A DNA stretch of 64,000 bases, taken from NCBI GenBank assembly GCA_905116865.2, contig CAJHNH020004602.1, positions 1,896,995-1,960,994 on the forward strand, in the 5' to 3' direction. The position numbers and the translations under genes were made by a program. The notes under the pieces are model-generated. The model was not told the origin of the DNA. It saw only the letters and a list, made by a program, of their open reading frames with translations, and did no database searches. Shown here one piece after another: positions 34,298-44,895 of this stretch. Numbering within the stretch: position 1 is the stretch's first letter; every line of letters starts with the position of its first letter. Source of the stretch: Candidula unifasciata. Lineage: Eukaryota > Mollusca > Gastropoda > Stylommatophora > Geomitridae.

Positions 34298-34519
34298 TAT
34301 TCATATTTTTCGTCCTTCTTAGGACGAAATTTTTCGTTATTTGAAGCGCTACTCTGGCTCTTGCCGGGGGCCGCAATATAGCCTGTCTATAAATATGGGC
34401 TGAACGCGGTTTCTGGTACCTCTGCACGGTGATTCTCACCCGCATAGTGGCACATTGTGTCATCGGGTGTTTATCGCTTGTGTGATGTCCTGATGGGGTA
34501 GAAAGTCAGTTAGTCAGTC
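34298..34519 (+). mobile_element. C-family retroposon, full length with 14-bp target-site duplication
   Basis: A 222-bp element: CGTCCT-TCTT-AGGACG (stem-loop I), CTCTGGCTCTTGCCGGGGG (stem-loop II), the GCACATTGTGTCATCGGGTG block and a GTCAGTTAGTCAGTC tail. Perfect 14-bp ATGATCCATCTGTG repeats flank it (34284-34297 and 34520-34533). This fixes the family's true ends, together with the copy at 59968-60191. Confidence 0.9.
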
Positions 34520-34639
34520 ATGATCCATCTGTGCTTCCACAATGTTCCCTCGCTCCCAAAGGGCCCATACAACGACTAACTTGTCATGCATCAGTTCACT
34601 GCCATGTTGTGCAGAATCTATCTCTTCATTTCCTAATCA

Positions 34640-34860
34640 ACCGGCATTTGCCGAACCAACCCCAGCAGCCATTGGCTGTTGTGAGGTTTCTCTAGACAAA
34701 TATACGTCCAGTGGTTTGCCATTGCTTTCTGGGCGGTCAGCTTCTCAATACCACTGTCGAAACCAACACAAGGCACATGGCCTGCAGCTGGGATCGAACC
34801 CGGCACCCCAGCATTACGAAGCTTTCGCATTGACTTAGCCACAGAACCAACAACCCGCAT
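34640..34860 (-). mobile_element. tRNA-derived SINE (group T2)
   Basis: On the minus strand the head has TGTGGCTAAGTCAATGCG (A-box-like) and CCGGGTTCGATCCCAGC (perfect B box). The body includes GCAATGGCAAACCACTGGAC and ends at GGCTGCTGGGGTTGGTTC. A second copy lies at 35778-36010. Confidence 0.87.
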
Positions 34861-35765
34861 TACCTGGATAAAATATCCAAAAGATGCTAACTACCTGGGA
34901 ACTCTCAAGTGATGTTTGTCACTCTGTGCGGACCATGCCTGTCTCCACCTTTCTCAACATGCTCTGTAAGTCAGTTACAATCACAGCATGTGTGTTCAGC
35001 TGATTCTCAAGCTAGCAAAAGGCAGCAGTGACCGCCTCCACCTCCATTCTCAAACTAGAATATCATATCACTTTGTGATATCATATGCCAGGCTTTGTTG
35101 CACTCATCGACTTCCATTCGCTTTTGCTAAGAGCCTCCATGCACATCGTCTGCCCCTCAACACAGAGCTATCGGTATAGATAATAAGATCACCTTAGCGG
35201 GAATTGTCATGAACCATTTGTTGAACTTTTGATTCCGTTGGTCAGAAACTATCTAAGTTTTGATGAGATAGATTGTTTGTAGTCGGATACTTTTACCACT
35301 CATTTATTCTTTGCAACGTCCATCGTTTGCATCTGTTGCTACTACTGTCTAACTGGATCGTCCTAGCGCTTCATGTAGTGATATTACCCACTTTTTGAAG
35401 CTAATCTATATTATTTGTTTCTATCTGTAAACTCTTTACTTCTTTACAACACCAGTGGGCTAATGTTTCACATTGCAGGTATTGTTTTAATGTCTCTTAC
35501 AGTCTAACATGAGGGGCTTATGCCGTTGATAAACTATTGCAGTTAGATCTGTTGTTGTCTAGCAGATCTAATGATGGGGGAATTATTTTTCCAAGCCTCA
35601 TATAAACATCACTTTAAATAGTTACAAATTTACTATGTAGAAAGATCAGCTAATCCAAGTTCTCCTATCTTTAGTTGGCGAGACTAAGCACCGTTAAGAT
35701 TGCTTGAACTCTTGTCTTGACGTAGTGGTTTGTATAGCAGTGATGATATATAAATTAATAAGGCA
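34861..35765. other. non-genic stretch
   Basis: No element or credible gene recognised between the two T2 SINEs. Confidence 0.4.
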
Positions 35766-35777
35766 GTGAATCACAGT

Positions 35778-36010
35778 TTGGTTAGTTGCGTATCCTTTAC
35801 AGGACGTTGCTGAACCAACCCCAACATCCTCTGGATGTTGTGTGTTGTTTTCAGGCAATTTACGTCCAGTGGTTTGCCATTGCTTACTGTACGGTCGGCT
35901 TTCTTGATACCACTGTCGGAACCAACGCAAGGCGCATGGCCCGCAGCTGGGATCGAACCCGGCATCCCGGCATTACGAAGCGTTCGCATCGACTTAGCTA
36001 CAGAGCCGAC
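35778..36010 (-). mobile_element. tRNA-derived SINE (group T2) with 12-bp target-site duplication
   Basis: The minus-strand head has TGTAGCTAAGTCGATGCG (A box) and CCGGGTTCGATCCCAGC (B box). The body includes GCAATGGCAAACCACTGGAC. Perfect GTGAATCACAGT repeats lie at 35766-35777 and 36011-36022. It is roughly 85% identical by eye to the copy 1.1 kb upstream in the same orientation. Confidence 0.9.
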
Positions 36011-36022
36011 GTGAATCACAGT

Positions 36023-36418
36023 ACGAACGACTAAATTGTTGACTGAACAAGCCAACAAAACAGGCGGATAATGGAATAACGATAACATCCGCGTATGACT
36101 ACAGGTAACACCTGGCTGGAGTAGCCATTACGGGCGCCCCAGTTATAACTTCTTTCTAGGTTAAACAGGTTATCTGGGATTTGTCCGGGTATTTATTTCA
36201 TTCATAAGGCATCGTCTCCTGCCCTTCCAGTATTTTTTAGTAATCCATCTACTTCCTTGTTGGATAGAGCACTTACCCACTATTGTTGTTGTTTTTGTCG
36301 ATAAATCCGCTGCTTGGACTATAGATGGTTCCTCTGTGTTTCTCTCCCTCCCTCTCACCCTTGCTTAACTTTAGTTAAGCGTCTAGGTCACAGCTCAGTG
36401 GATTAATTTTGTAGGCTT
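36023..36418. other. non-genic stretch
   Basis: A weak C-like trace (CCCCAGTTATAAC...GGTTATCTGGGATTTGTCC) lies at 36135-36185. Otherwise nothing recognised. Confidence 0.35.
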
Positions 36419-36757
36419 AGGGGGTTATCAAACCTTCGGATAGCAGCCAGGGGGTTATCAAACCTTCGGATAGCAGCCAGGGGGTTATCAAACCTTCGGA
36501 TAGCAGCCAGGGGGTTATCAAACCTTCGGATAGCAGCCAGGGGGTTATCAAACCTTCGGATAGCAGCCAGGGGGTTATTAAACCTTCGGATAGCAGCCAG
36601 GGGGTTATCAAACCTTCGGATAGCAGCCAGGGGGTTATCAAACCTTCGGATAGCAGCCAGGGGGTTATCAAACCTTCGGATAGCAGCCAGGGGGTTATCA
36701 AACCTTCGGATAGCAGCCAGGGGGTTATCAAACCTTCGGATAGCAGCCAGGGGGTTG
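36419..36757 (+). repeat. 30-bp minisatellite, ~11 near-identical copies
   Basis: Unit GGGGGTTATCAAACCTTCGG + ATAGCAGCCA. I see a single substitution (TTATTAAA near 36570) among complete copies. Period 30 keeps the minus-strand frame open (LITPWLLSEG repeats, 119 codons). It is unrelated to the 30-bp satellite at 27-31 kb despite the equal period. Confidence 0.97.
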
Positions 36758-37589
36758 GAGGAAAATAAGGAGACAATATTTGAAAAAGCTTAACGATGAA
36801 TGATAAATATTATTTTCCTTAGGTAATTACCAACAGAAACACCATCACCCTTCCACTGGTGTTCTCATCCCAAGGGACAATATTTTCTCTCTTATTCATT
36901 CTTCTGGTGCAGACCGCCCGTTTTCCATTTATTTGATCACATGCGCAGTCTCTCCCCCCGGCAAGATGATCTAAATGTAATTTATATTTTGTTTCGCTTA
37001 TTTTCTAATGCACGAGTTTTAAAGTTTGTGTGGCCCATCTCGCCCCTAAAAAAAAAAAAAAACTCGACCCGTCTGCTTGACTCAGGCGACACATCTTGCT
37101 CTCTTGAGACTCTTATTATCTTACTCAGAACTGGTAATGCTTTCTTGTGGGTTATTTCCCCTTGTCGTTGTTTGACTAGGCGTGTAGGTCAGGGATTCTT
37201 AGACTGGGTGCAGCCGCCGCCCTTTGACTAATATTACAAGTGTGACATTTTCGCTTTCCTTCTGTCCAGACGATAGTGTGATACTGTGCTATGAGCAAGC
37301 ATGGGACTCACAGCCCATGGCGATGGCGATTGTAACTAGCAAGACCCGCTCTGGTTACGGAAAGTCTTTTACAATTATAACATGGGATTTTAGGACCGTT
37401 GTTTTCAACATTTGCATTTAATGTTTTTTTTTCTCAGGAGCTCGGTTCTCATCCTTTTTTGCAATCATTTCTTCCTTCATTCTAATTCCCTTTCAAGACT
37501 CACCACAAAGTGTCTTAAAAAGATGCCAATATGCAGAAGCCCTGAAGGAAAAATAAAAGATGCTTCAACAAGGTGACAGTATTGTGTGC
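36758..37589. other. non-genic stretch
   Basis: An A run at 37050-37063. No element or gene recognised. Confidence 0.4.
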
Positions 37590-37765
37590 TCCAAGAGCGA
37601 AAACACCCTCATCACTAGTATTTGCTTGTCTGGTGATCGTGTGTTCGAATCCAACTGGGGGTAGTTATCTAAAACCAAACGTGAATGTTTTTTAACCCAC
37701 ATTTTGATAGACCAGTCGTTAGTTGATGTGGTTAATAGACCGGCTTGTGAAGGTCATCTACCTAC
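37590..37765 (+). mobile_element. tRNA-derived SINE fragment
   Basis: GATCGTGTGTTCGAATCCAA is a good B box. The preceding A-box region is poor. The downstream segment with TTTTTTAACCCACATTTTGA and TAGACCAGTCG loosely resembles the T1 body. Truncated or old. Confidence 0.55.
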
Positions 37766-37821
37766 ACTTGACAGTAGGGTACTTACTAACCGTCGCCTAC
37801 CCGTATATAGCTGTGTTATAT

Positions 37822-38098
37822 TCCTGGGTGGGTTTCGGGACCCAGTATTGAAGAAAAAAGAATAGACCCACTGCGCCCTAACTAAGAGGCGATTAACTGA
37901 GATGCTTCTTTCAAAGTCCGAGTGCATCTTCCTGAGAGGCCAGGAACCAACAGTCTGCATACTAATAATCTAGATATGTGAAACGGATGTCCAGGCGAAA
38001 CTCAAGCTCTACATCAAGACCAAAGTTAAAAAATGGACGAACAACCAGAACTCCAGCGGAGTTTATGGTAAACGCCAAAAAAAAAAAAAAAAAAAGAA
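37822..38098 (+). mobile_element. B-family retroposon, tail-to-tail with the next copy
   Basis: The head GTGGGTTTCGGGACCCAGTA, AAGAATAGACCCACTGCG, AAGTCCGAGTGCATCTTCCT and AATGGACGAACAACCAGAAC are conserved. The tail is an A run (38078-38096) plus GAAG. The neighbouring B copy 110 bp away is inverted, so the two can form a stem in a common transcript. Confidence 0.82.
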
Positions 38099-38206
38099 GT
38101 TTTGTACAGTTGGGCGGGGGTTTTCGGAATCTGCTCCTGTTATATTCGTATCGCATCCGAACAGCGCGTACCTCAGTGGGGGTGCATTTTTGGGGCTGCA
38201 ATCGCA

Positions 38207-38415
38207 ATGGACAGTTCTGGTTGCTCGTTCACTTCTTGACTGTACCAGAACTTGAGCTGCGCATACCTACCCGTTTTATCGACCTTCCTTTTTCTGAATG
38301 CAGACTGCTGGTTCCATGCCTCTCAAGCATATGCACACCGACAGAACGAGAATCTTCTAATTAGTCGACTCTTACAACATGCTTTGATAGAGGCAGTGGG
38401 TCTATTATTTGAGTC
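38207..38415 (-). mobile_element. B-family retroposon, partial, inverted relative to its neighbour
   Basis: The plus strand shows CAGTTCTGGTTGCTCGTTCA, GCAGACTGCTGGTTCCATGC, AATTAGTCGACTCTTACAAC and GAGGCAGTGGGTCTATTATT, the reverse complement of the B consensus. The tail end and the GGGGTCCC head are missing. Confidence 0.75.
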
Positions 38416-38444
38416 GGACTAACAACGCCTAAGCCACGGACGCC

Positions 38445-38445
<1 letters not shown>

Positions 38446-38506
<61 letters not shown>

Positions 38507-38512
38507 GGTGTG
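38446..38512 (+). repeat. compound (TA)n(TG)n microsatellite
   Basis: About 38 bp of TA repeats followed by about 25 bp of TG repeats. Confidence 0.95.
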
Positions 38513-39826
38513 TTTTAACATTAAGAATCATGAGGACCCACGATTCAAGTAATTTTACGCATAGTGTGTGTTTGTGTCGCCCGTGTGTCGCCGGGGCCCT
38601 CACAGGAAGCAAAGAATAGTGACACTGCACCGTACCAGACATGTCGTAGGAGGCGACTAAGGGTAGGGTTGGGCTTGAGGTTTGCCACCTCATCCTGTGA
38701 AAACAATAGCCACAAAAAATAACCAACCATGGTTATGATAACAAGATAAGCAAGTAAAACCCAGCCAGCCAAGATGAGGGGAGGCTCTTCAAGTAGAAGA
38801 AGTATGACACGGTGTGGAGAAAGCCGCAAGGAGTCCGGATCGTTGACGTACCTCCTCTCAGCTAGGAAATCCTCCAGAATTGACACCTGGGTCTTTGCAC
38901 TGGAACCCACAGGGACATATAAATAAAGGAAGGCCAAAAAACACACGGAGAAGTGAGCTAGAGAATGAAGTTAAAAAGATGGGGAGAGCTCCATGTAATG
39001 GCGAAGGACAGAAGGACTTGCCGTGAGATGGTTGAGGGCCTATGCTCCATTTAAGGATCGAAAGGCAGAAGAAGAAGAAGCGGGCTGTTTGCAAGCGAGC
39101 AGAGCCAGGCTCTAAGGTTTTCATAGGCGGTGCACCATCTCGCACAAATCGGTGCCCTCCGATGAGTATTAGCCTGTGATTGGTCCTAGCGCCCGTCTTC
39201 AGACCCGGGAAGGAACAGGGTACATTTGTTTTCAATTGAAGACAGGCCTAATGGTGTCGATCGAGGTCACTTGGCTTTGTTAGGAACCTGCGGTGACTTA
39301 AGAGAAAGGAGACAGCACAATTGATGACTCAAGTCAGGATAATTGAACGGCCAGTCAAAGATGACTGGCCGCAGTTTTCCAAAATCACAGACTAAACCAT
39401 AACATTTCGCAACCAAATGTGCATTCTTAAGTAAATTCAATCCGAAAATGATCAGTTTTAAAGGTCGAAATGATGCCTGTGGGTTTTACTAAAATAATAC
39501 TTAAGCAGTATTTAGTTAATACCCAGTGTTGGGGATAAATTTAGCGAAATCTTGAAAACAATCTTTGGCTTTAAGATAATTTCACAGCCAATCTGGCAAT
39601 GTCGGATGCGGCTGACTGTGATCTATATTTAGGGTCACGTGCCAGACGCCATTCCCTGGTCGGTTGCTAGCACTGGAAATTCACCAAATGTTTGCCCTGC
39701 CAAGCAGCCACACATTGACCGATTTGTTCCAGTTTGTATTCTGCTCCCTCTCGGTCCGTTTTCGGGACTAGACGGGACAACATTGTGCCAAAGTTCATAA
39801 CAAGGCTGCAGGCAACAGACAGTTCT
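38513..39826. other. non-genic stretch
   Basis: Contains GACATGTCGTAGGAGGCGAC (38638-38657), similar in part to 16110 and 25727, hinting at another dispersed family. Several minus-strand frames of 100-133 codons (38361-39235) lack recognisable domains, and I do not call them. Confidence 0.35.
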
Positions 39827-40124
39827 TTTTTTTTCTTCTTCTTCTTTGCTTTCACCAGCTATAAACTCTGGTAAAAAGTTCTGGTTGTTCGTCCACTTTT
39901 GGACTGGTAGTGTTCCTGAATTTGAGTTTTGTGTACACATCCTTATCAGAGATCTAGATTATTAGTATGCAGACTGTTGGTTCTTTCCTCAAAGGAAGAT
40001 GCACTCCGACTTCGAAGTGAACATACCTAATTTGTCGCCTTGTACGGCATGCTTGTTAGGAGACAGTAGGTCCATTTTTTCTTCTGTCAAAATGGGGCAT
40101 CTAAATTCACACGGGGAAACTTAA
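39827..40124 (-). mobile_element. B-family retroposon, near full length
   Basis: The plus strand runs from TTCTTCTTCTTTGC, CACCAGCTATAAACTCTGG and AAGTTCTGGTTGTTCGTCCA through GATGCACTCCGACTTCGAAG to AAAATGGGGCATC and CACACGGGGAAAC. Diverged, with no clear target-site duplication. Confidence 0.82.
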
Positions 40125-40444
40125 AAGTTAATTTGACCATCTACATAAAGTGGTGGTGGTGATATCAACACCAATGAACCTTAAAGGTCGGACTGCTCAG
40201 GAACACAACGGAACGTACGTGTTAATAATAGTGAACTTCCGACATCACTCCCAGGTAATTATACAGACAGAAGTAGACAGTAGGAATGCACAAAACAATC
40301 AACACAGCTATTGTCACCCCCTGCCCACGTCCCCCCCCCAACCCCCCCCCCCTCCTCCCACCCCCGCCAATAGTTACTTCTGACCCGTGTGAAATATATC
40401 TTCCTCTTCTTTCTCGCCTCCAACGGTTGCCAACTGCTTTAGTC
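40125..40444. other. non-genic stretch with C runs
   Basis: Lies between two B copies. C-rich patch at 40318-40370. Nothing else recognised. Confidence 0.35.
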
Positions 40445-40640
40445 TTATTGTGGAACTTGCGAGCACATCTGTTCTACAGATCTGGTTAATTTGTATGCAG
40501 ACTGCTGGTTCCTTGCATCAAGGCAGATGCACTCCGACTTCCCAGGAATCCCCTAATTAGTTGACTTTTGCGACGTGTTTGTTTGGAGCAGTGGGTCATT
40601 TCTCGCTGTCCCCACAATGGGACCCCGAAAAACACACGAC
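40445..40640 (-). mobile_element. B-family retroposon, tail-truncated
   Basis: The plus strand shows ATGCAGACTGCTGGTTCCTT, GCAGATGCACTCCGACTTCC, CCTAATTAGTTGACTTTTGC and CCCCACAATGGGACCCCGAA. The GAA tail and adjacent body are absent. Confidence 0.78.
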
Positions 40641-40789
40641 GTATGCGAAATATTTATCATCCGCCTCTTAACGCGATTTTGATAACAGCACGCAAGTTAT
40701 AGAGACAGTCAGAACACAAAAAACGGGGGGGGGGGGGGGAGATGCGGGGGGGTGGGGGAGAGAAGAGGAGGTGATCAGTTCTTTACCAT

Positions 40790-41008
40790 TTTTTTTTAAA
40801 TATCCAGAAACCATGAGCTGGTAACCCCTTGGCTCGGTACTATGGATATCGCAACCCTTCGGCCTTGATTCCATGATAGGTACCATAAATCTGGGAGAAA
40901 ATGTGACTTTTCTGCCAACCCCCGGGAGTGAGCCCGGACCACAAGGAGTTCGTCACCCGGTCAGCGCGCAGCCCGGTTTAGCCAACTACGCTAGAGAGCC
41001 GGGCTAAC
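40790..41008 (-). mobile_element. tRNA-derived SINE (group T3)
   Basis: On the minus strand GCCCGGCTCTCTAGCGTAGT/TGGCTAAAC contains the A box TAGCGTAGTTGG. A weaker B box lies in GGTCCGGGCTCACTCCCGGG. The body shares CATGGAATC, GTACCGAGCC and AGCTCATGGTTTCTGG with 57385-57615. Confidence 0.78.
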
Positions 41009-41832
41009 GTTTGTGGGGGTCCCATAATGTGTACTGTTAAGATAAATCTATAGGAATTCCCTACGAAATCTCGAAACTGACTAGATGGGATCGTCTACAC
41101 TTAAAGTACCATAAATACTTTTTACAAAAATGTATATATAGCACCTATCCCTTTCGCAAATTTTCTATGATAGACGGGGGCGGGGGTTTCAAGGTGGCCG
41201 AGCCTTCAGATTCTGCCTCCCTTGCTTGTTGGCGACAAAACATACACAAATAACCGCTACAGTAAATAGTATATTCTATTTCATTTTTAGTTCTTTGTTA
41301 TGCTTTTAATGTTTCATACACCCATCTCTCCTTTTTTATTGACTTGATTCTTGGTACTTGTCTTTATATGCTTCTTAATAAATATTTATTTACTACATGA
41401 TTAGAACTGTTTTGTGTAGTATCTGCCGGGGGCCAGATAATTGCAGCTACCGAAACAGTGATGGCGGCTTTTTCCGGAGAATGGAGTGTAGAAAACACAA
41501 GCTCGCAGGCGGCCATATTGTAACTTCACAACAGTGATTTGCTGGCTGGTAGGCAGACAATGATCAGCCTTTCTCCTGCACCCACCCTCCCGTTTCCCTA
41601 AAGTCCCCGTGATTAATGGGTTTAATGGAGTGGGGAATCTGGATAAACCTGATTCGCGCCAGCTAAGTCCCGGTTTCTTGGTTTCTTTTCTGTCGACTTC
41701 TGTTTTCCAGCCACTCTCCAGTTTGTCAAAATACACCAAAGAGTTTATCGAGCACCAAGTTCTGTGATAAAATTGTATTTAGGTCTTGAATTTATAGCTG
41801 GCGACAGTGATCCATTTACAAAATATGATATC
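41009..41832. other. non-genic stretch
   Basis: A 112-codon minus frame at 41401-41739 has mixed composition but no recognisable domain. Confidence 0.35.
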
Positions 41833-41965
41833 GTCATCATTATATTCATCATCATCATCATTATCATCGTCATCATCGTCATCATCATCGTCATCATCAG
41901 CATCATCATCATCATCAACATATTCTTCTTCTTCTTCTTCTTCTTCTTCTTCTTCTTCTTCTTCT
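41833..41965 (+). repeat. (ATC)n followed by (TTC)n
   Basis: Imperfect ATC/CATCGT triplets to about 41920, then (TTC)n to 41965. Asp-, Ser- and Ile-rich frames are artefacts. Confidence 0.93.
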
Positions 41966-42673
41966 TTTCCTCCTTCTTCAATTTTCTTACTATCCATTTT
42001 TCTCCCATTCCTCTTTTTCTGGTCTTCGTCCTCATGTTCTCCTTCTACTTCTTCTCCGCATCTCGCTTCTCTTCATCTTCTTTCTTTTCTCCTCACCCTC
42101 CTCTCCTCTAACTCCCTTTTGAAAGACTGTCATTCGTGATAATGTTATCGCTTCACGTGTTGTTCTTTTAACATGTCACCCGTTCATATGGGGACCAGCT
42201 GGAAAATACTCAATAATTATACAAAGCATGCAATCACAATTGAAATATTGGTCAACATCATGGTTTTCGGCATCCAGTACCACATTAGAGAAATTGTACA
42301 ACATGCATAACCAGGCAATTAAAATCATCACAGGAGGGATGAAATCATCCCCAATATAAGAAAGAGAGCAAGCTTGGGAAACACAGGCACCGAGAGAACG
42401 CAGAGATACAAAGTTGCAAATACATGCAGAAAAGTACCTCAGTAGGCCAGATCACGCCAAGAAAAAAAGAGATTTCAGAACCTAGCAATGGGGCAGCTAA
42501 AAAGAAGCAGGCTGCTTAAGAATATTCAGGCAAAGTACTGACCTTCGTTAAATTGGCTGGCCATTTTAACGTGTCGCAGAACAAACTCCGTGGAGAGAAA
42601 AAAATACAAGCAAAAAACAGACATCCAGACAAATGTGAAAGTAATACCAGACAAGAAAGAGCAAGATATTTTA

Positions 42674-43626
42674 CAACGTCCGACAAATAAGTAATGAGAC
42701 TGATTTTATTATGGCCAAGACAAAAATGTCATCTATGAAGCAAAGCATGGAATCTAAAAAGGCAACATTCATCTGTGATCTGGCAACTTTTCATCACCGC
42801 TCGATAAACAGACAACAAACAAGCCGCCATTTTGTTGACCTAGTCAGAAGTTCATTGTTACATAATCAGCACGGAGCAAAAAGCTAACATTAAATTATTT
42901 TTAAAACTCAGAAGAAGCGCCATTGAAACAAGTGAATTGATGCAACAAGTTTATGGGAATAATTGTTTATCTCGTGCACAAATTTCCAGGTGGTATTCAC
43001 GATTCAAAACTGGTGTGGAAATGATTACTAATGCACATAGGCCTTGACCCAAAATTTCTGTTTGTAATGATGAACTCATTGCAAACGTCAGAGAACGGAT
43101 ATAAGAAGATCGCTGTTTTACTGTAAGGATTATGGCAAATGAATCTGGTGTTAATAGAGAGACCATTCATAACATTTTAGTGCCAGATTTTCGCAAGGAA
43201 TAATTTGCTTGCCTGTTTGTACCACATTCGTTGTCTGATGACAAAAAACATCAGCAGGTTGAGTACCCACGAGACGTCATCAAAACAAGAATTTTTTCCT
43301 CCAAAACAAGGGTGTGTTCTCAGCCTTCCACCCTATTTCCCAGATTTGTCTCCCGATGATTATTTTCTGTTCCCAAAATTAAAGTTACGATTGATAGGAC
43401 GCTTCTTTAACGATATTGATGACATCCAAAGGGCCGTAACACCGACTTTAAGAGCCATAACAACAGAAGGAAGAACTACAGAGGTCGTTCCAGTGTTTGT
43501 TAGATCGTACCACTTGCTTTATCAATGCACACAGGGCTTAATTTTAATCAGTTACAGGTTATATTTTCAACTGTTGATTACTTTAATTTTTTAATGGAAT
43601 TAGTCTTACTTAGTTGTCGGACCCTG
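42674..43626 (+). mobile_element. mariner transposon, internally deleted
   Basis: 953 bp bounded by inverted ends C(A/G)(A/G)GTCCGACAA and flanked by TA on both sides (42672-42673, 43627-43628), the mariner target. The transposase relic reads KLRRSAIETSELMQQVYG and SRAQISRWYSRFKTG (helix-turn-helix), RIMANESGVNRETIHNIL, then jumps to PPYFPDLSPDDYFLFPKLKL and GRFFNDIDDIQRAV, the C-terminal catalytic D of the D,D34D triad. The middle of the catalytic domain, including the first two aspartates, is missing; mariners are usually ~1.3 kb. Stops are also present. Confidence 0.9.
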
Positions 43627-43653
43627 TACAGCGCAGAATGGCCACCCTCAGTT

Positions 43654-43920
43654 TTCTTCTCTTCTTCGCGTTCACCAGCTGTAAACTCTGGCGGAAGGTT
43701 CTGGTTGCTCGTCCACTACTGAACTGCAGTCCTACTAGAGAACCTGAGTGTTGCGTGTGCATCAGTTTTACAGATCTCATTCTCTTGAATACAGAACGTT
43801 GGTTCCTTGCCTCTCCGGCAGATGCACTTCGACTTCAAAGGAAGCTCTTACGACATGATTTTGGGGAGGCAGTGGGTCTATTCTTGTTTTCCCCACAATG
43901 GGACCCCGGAACCGACACGG
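43654..43920 (-). mobile_element. B-family retroposon inserted in the jockey-like LINE
   Basis: The plus strand runs from TTCTTCTCTTCTTCGCGTTC and CCAGCTGTAAACTCTGGCGG to CCCCACAATGGGACCCCGGA and CCGACACGG. GCCACCCTCAGTT (43641-43653) and GGCACTCTCAGTT (43921-43933) flank it, an 11/13 target-site duplication. It is very similar to the copy at 11.7 kb. Confidence 0.87.
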
Positions 43921-44895
43921 GGCACTCTCAGTTACATTAATGAAGAATACCTAAATGAATAGTGGGTCCGAGTCTGTATACAGATACGTTCGCACAAAAT
44001 GCGGTTAGCAGTCGTGACGCGGGAGTGTGCATAGAATTCCCAGATGGTAGCCTTCTAGGTATAAGTCCAGCGTGCCAACCTGAAAGTACTGCCATAACGA
44101 TTATGCAGAAACCCAGGCTATCAAGATAGCAACTGCTAAATACCAACCTTGGCTCACAGTATGTGGTAATGCTGACAGAAACAAAATCCGTACTTGAAGC
44201 ACTCTATTCTGGGAAACTACTATAACAGCAAATACTTCTGATACAACTCAGCTTTCAGCGAAGAGTCGCAATACATTGGATGCCGTCACATTGTGAAGTG
44301 CCTATAATGGAAGGGCTGATCAACTGACAAGGAAAGGTGCGACTAAAGAGCAGCTGGATGTACCAGTTACATACCACCAAAAGAAAAGGATAGTTAAATC
44401 GATCATGAAACCACTAACCCTAGCAAAGTATGGCTAGTCTATTGCGGACAGATCAGAGTAAGTGATTATCCTTCGCCTCAGAACAGGGCACAACCGATTA
44501 CGCAACCATCTGTCAACAAAAATTCAAGATATGCGTGTCAACCAAGTGTATGTGGAAAGGCGCCCCAGACAGCAAAGCACGCACTCCTGCACTGCATCGA
44601 CTATGTCGAATATTACACACCAGGACAAACCGTTTGGCTAAAAAGAACAACAGTGGAACGTAAACTCTGCAGACCACTGAATGAACTGAAACTGAAAGTA
44701 AAATTTATTCGAGAGACAAATATGCTTATATAGACAACTAATTTCAGCCAAACAAAAGAAGTAGAAGAATATGGTGCTATCGACCTATAGCCTTCATTCC
44801 TGGGTCTACATTTGCCTGCTTATTGATCATTTATCAGTGACAGACTCTCATCCACCTGTATTCACCAAAGTTACTGATAACCGATTCATTGATGG

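Larger units (their letters stand above)
42200..44700 (+). mobile_element. jockey-like LINE relic, interrupted by mariner and B insertions
   Basis: The left part (42200-42670) reads, with frameshifts, LEKLYNMHNQAIKIITGGMK then EQAWETQAPRERRDTKLQIH, the thumb/connection region of jockey-type ORF2. The right part (43934-44700) reads YTDTFAQNAVSSRDAGV and EFPDGS, then YAETQAIKIA and WMPSHCEVPIMEGADQL, with RLRTGHNRLRNHL near the end. These are the segments of the LINE-type RNase H domain. The two parts are collinear once the insertions at 42674-43626 and 43654-43920 are removed. It is inactive. Confidence 0.83.

Noticed and set aside
34470..34520. Hammerhead ribozyme in the 3' part of C elements
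   Set aside because: TGATGTCCTGGTGGGGTAGAAA superficially resembles CUGATGA...GAAA, but the base at the A9 position is T in the copies checked, a closing stem II of normal length cannot be formed, and no matching cleavage-site strand is evident.
38361..39235. Minus-strand frames of 121-133 codons as exons
   Set aside because: Mixed composition but overlapping in different phases, one running into the (TA)n(TG)n tract, and no recognisable motif or consistent splice signals.
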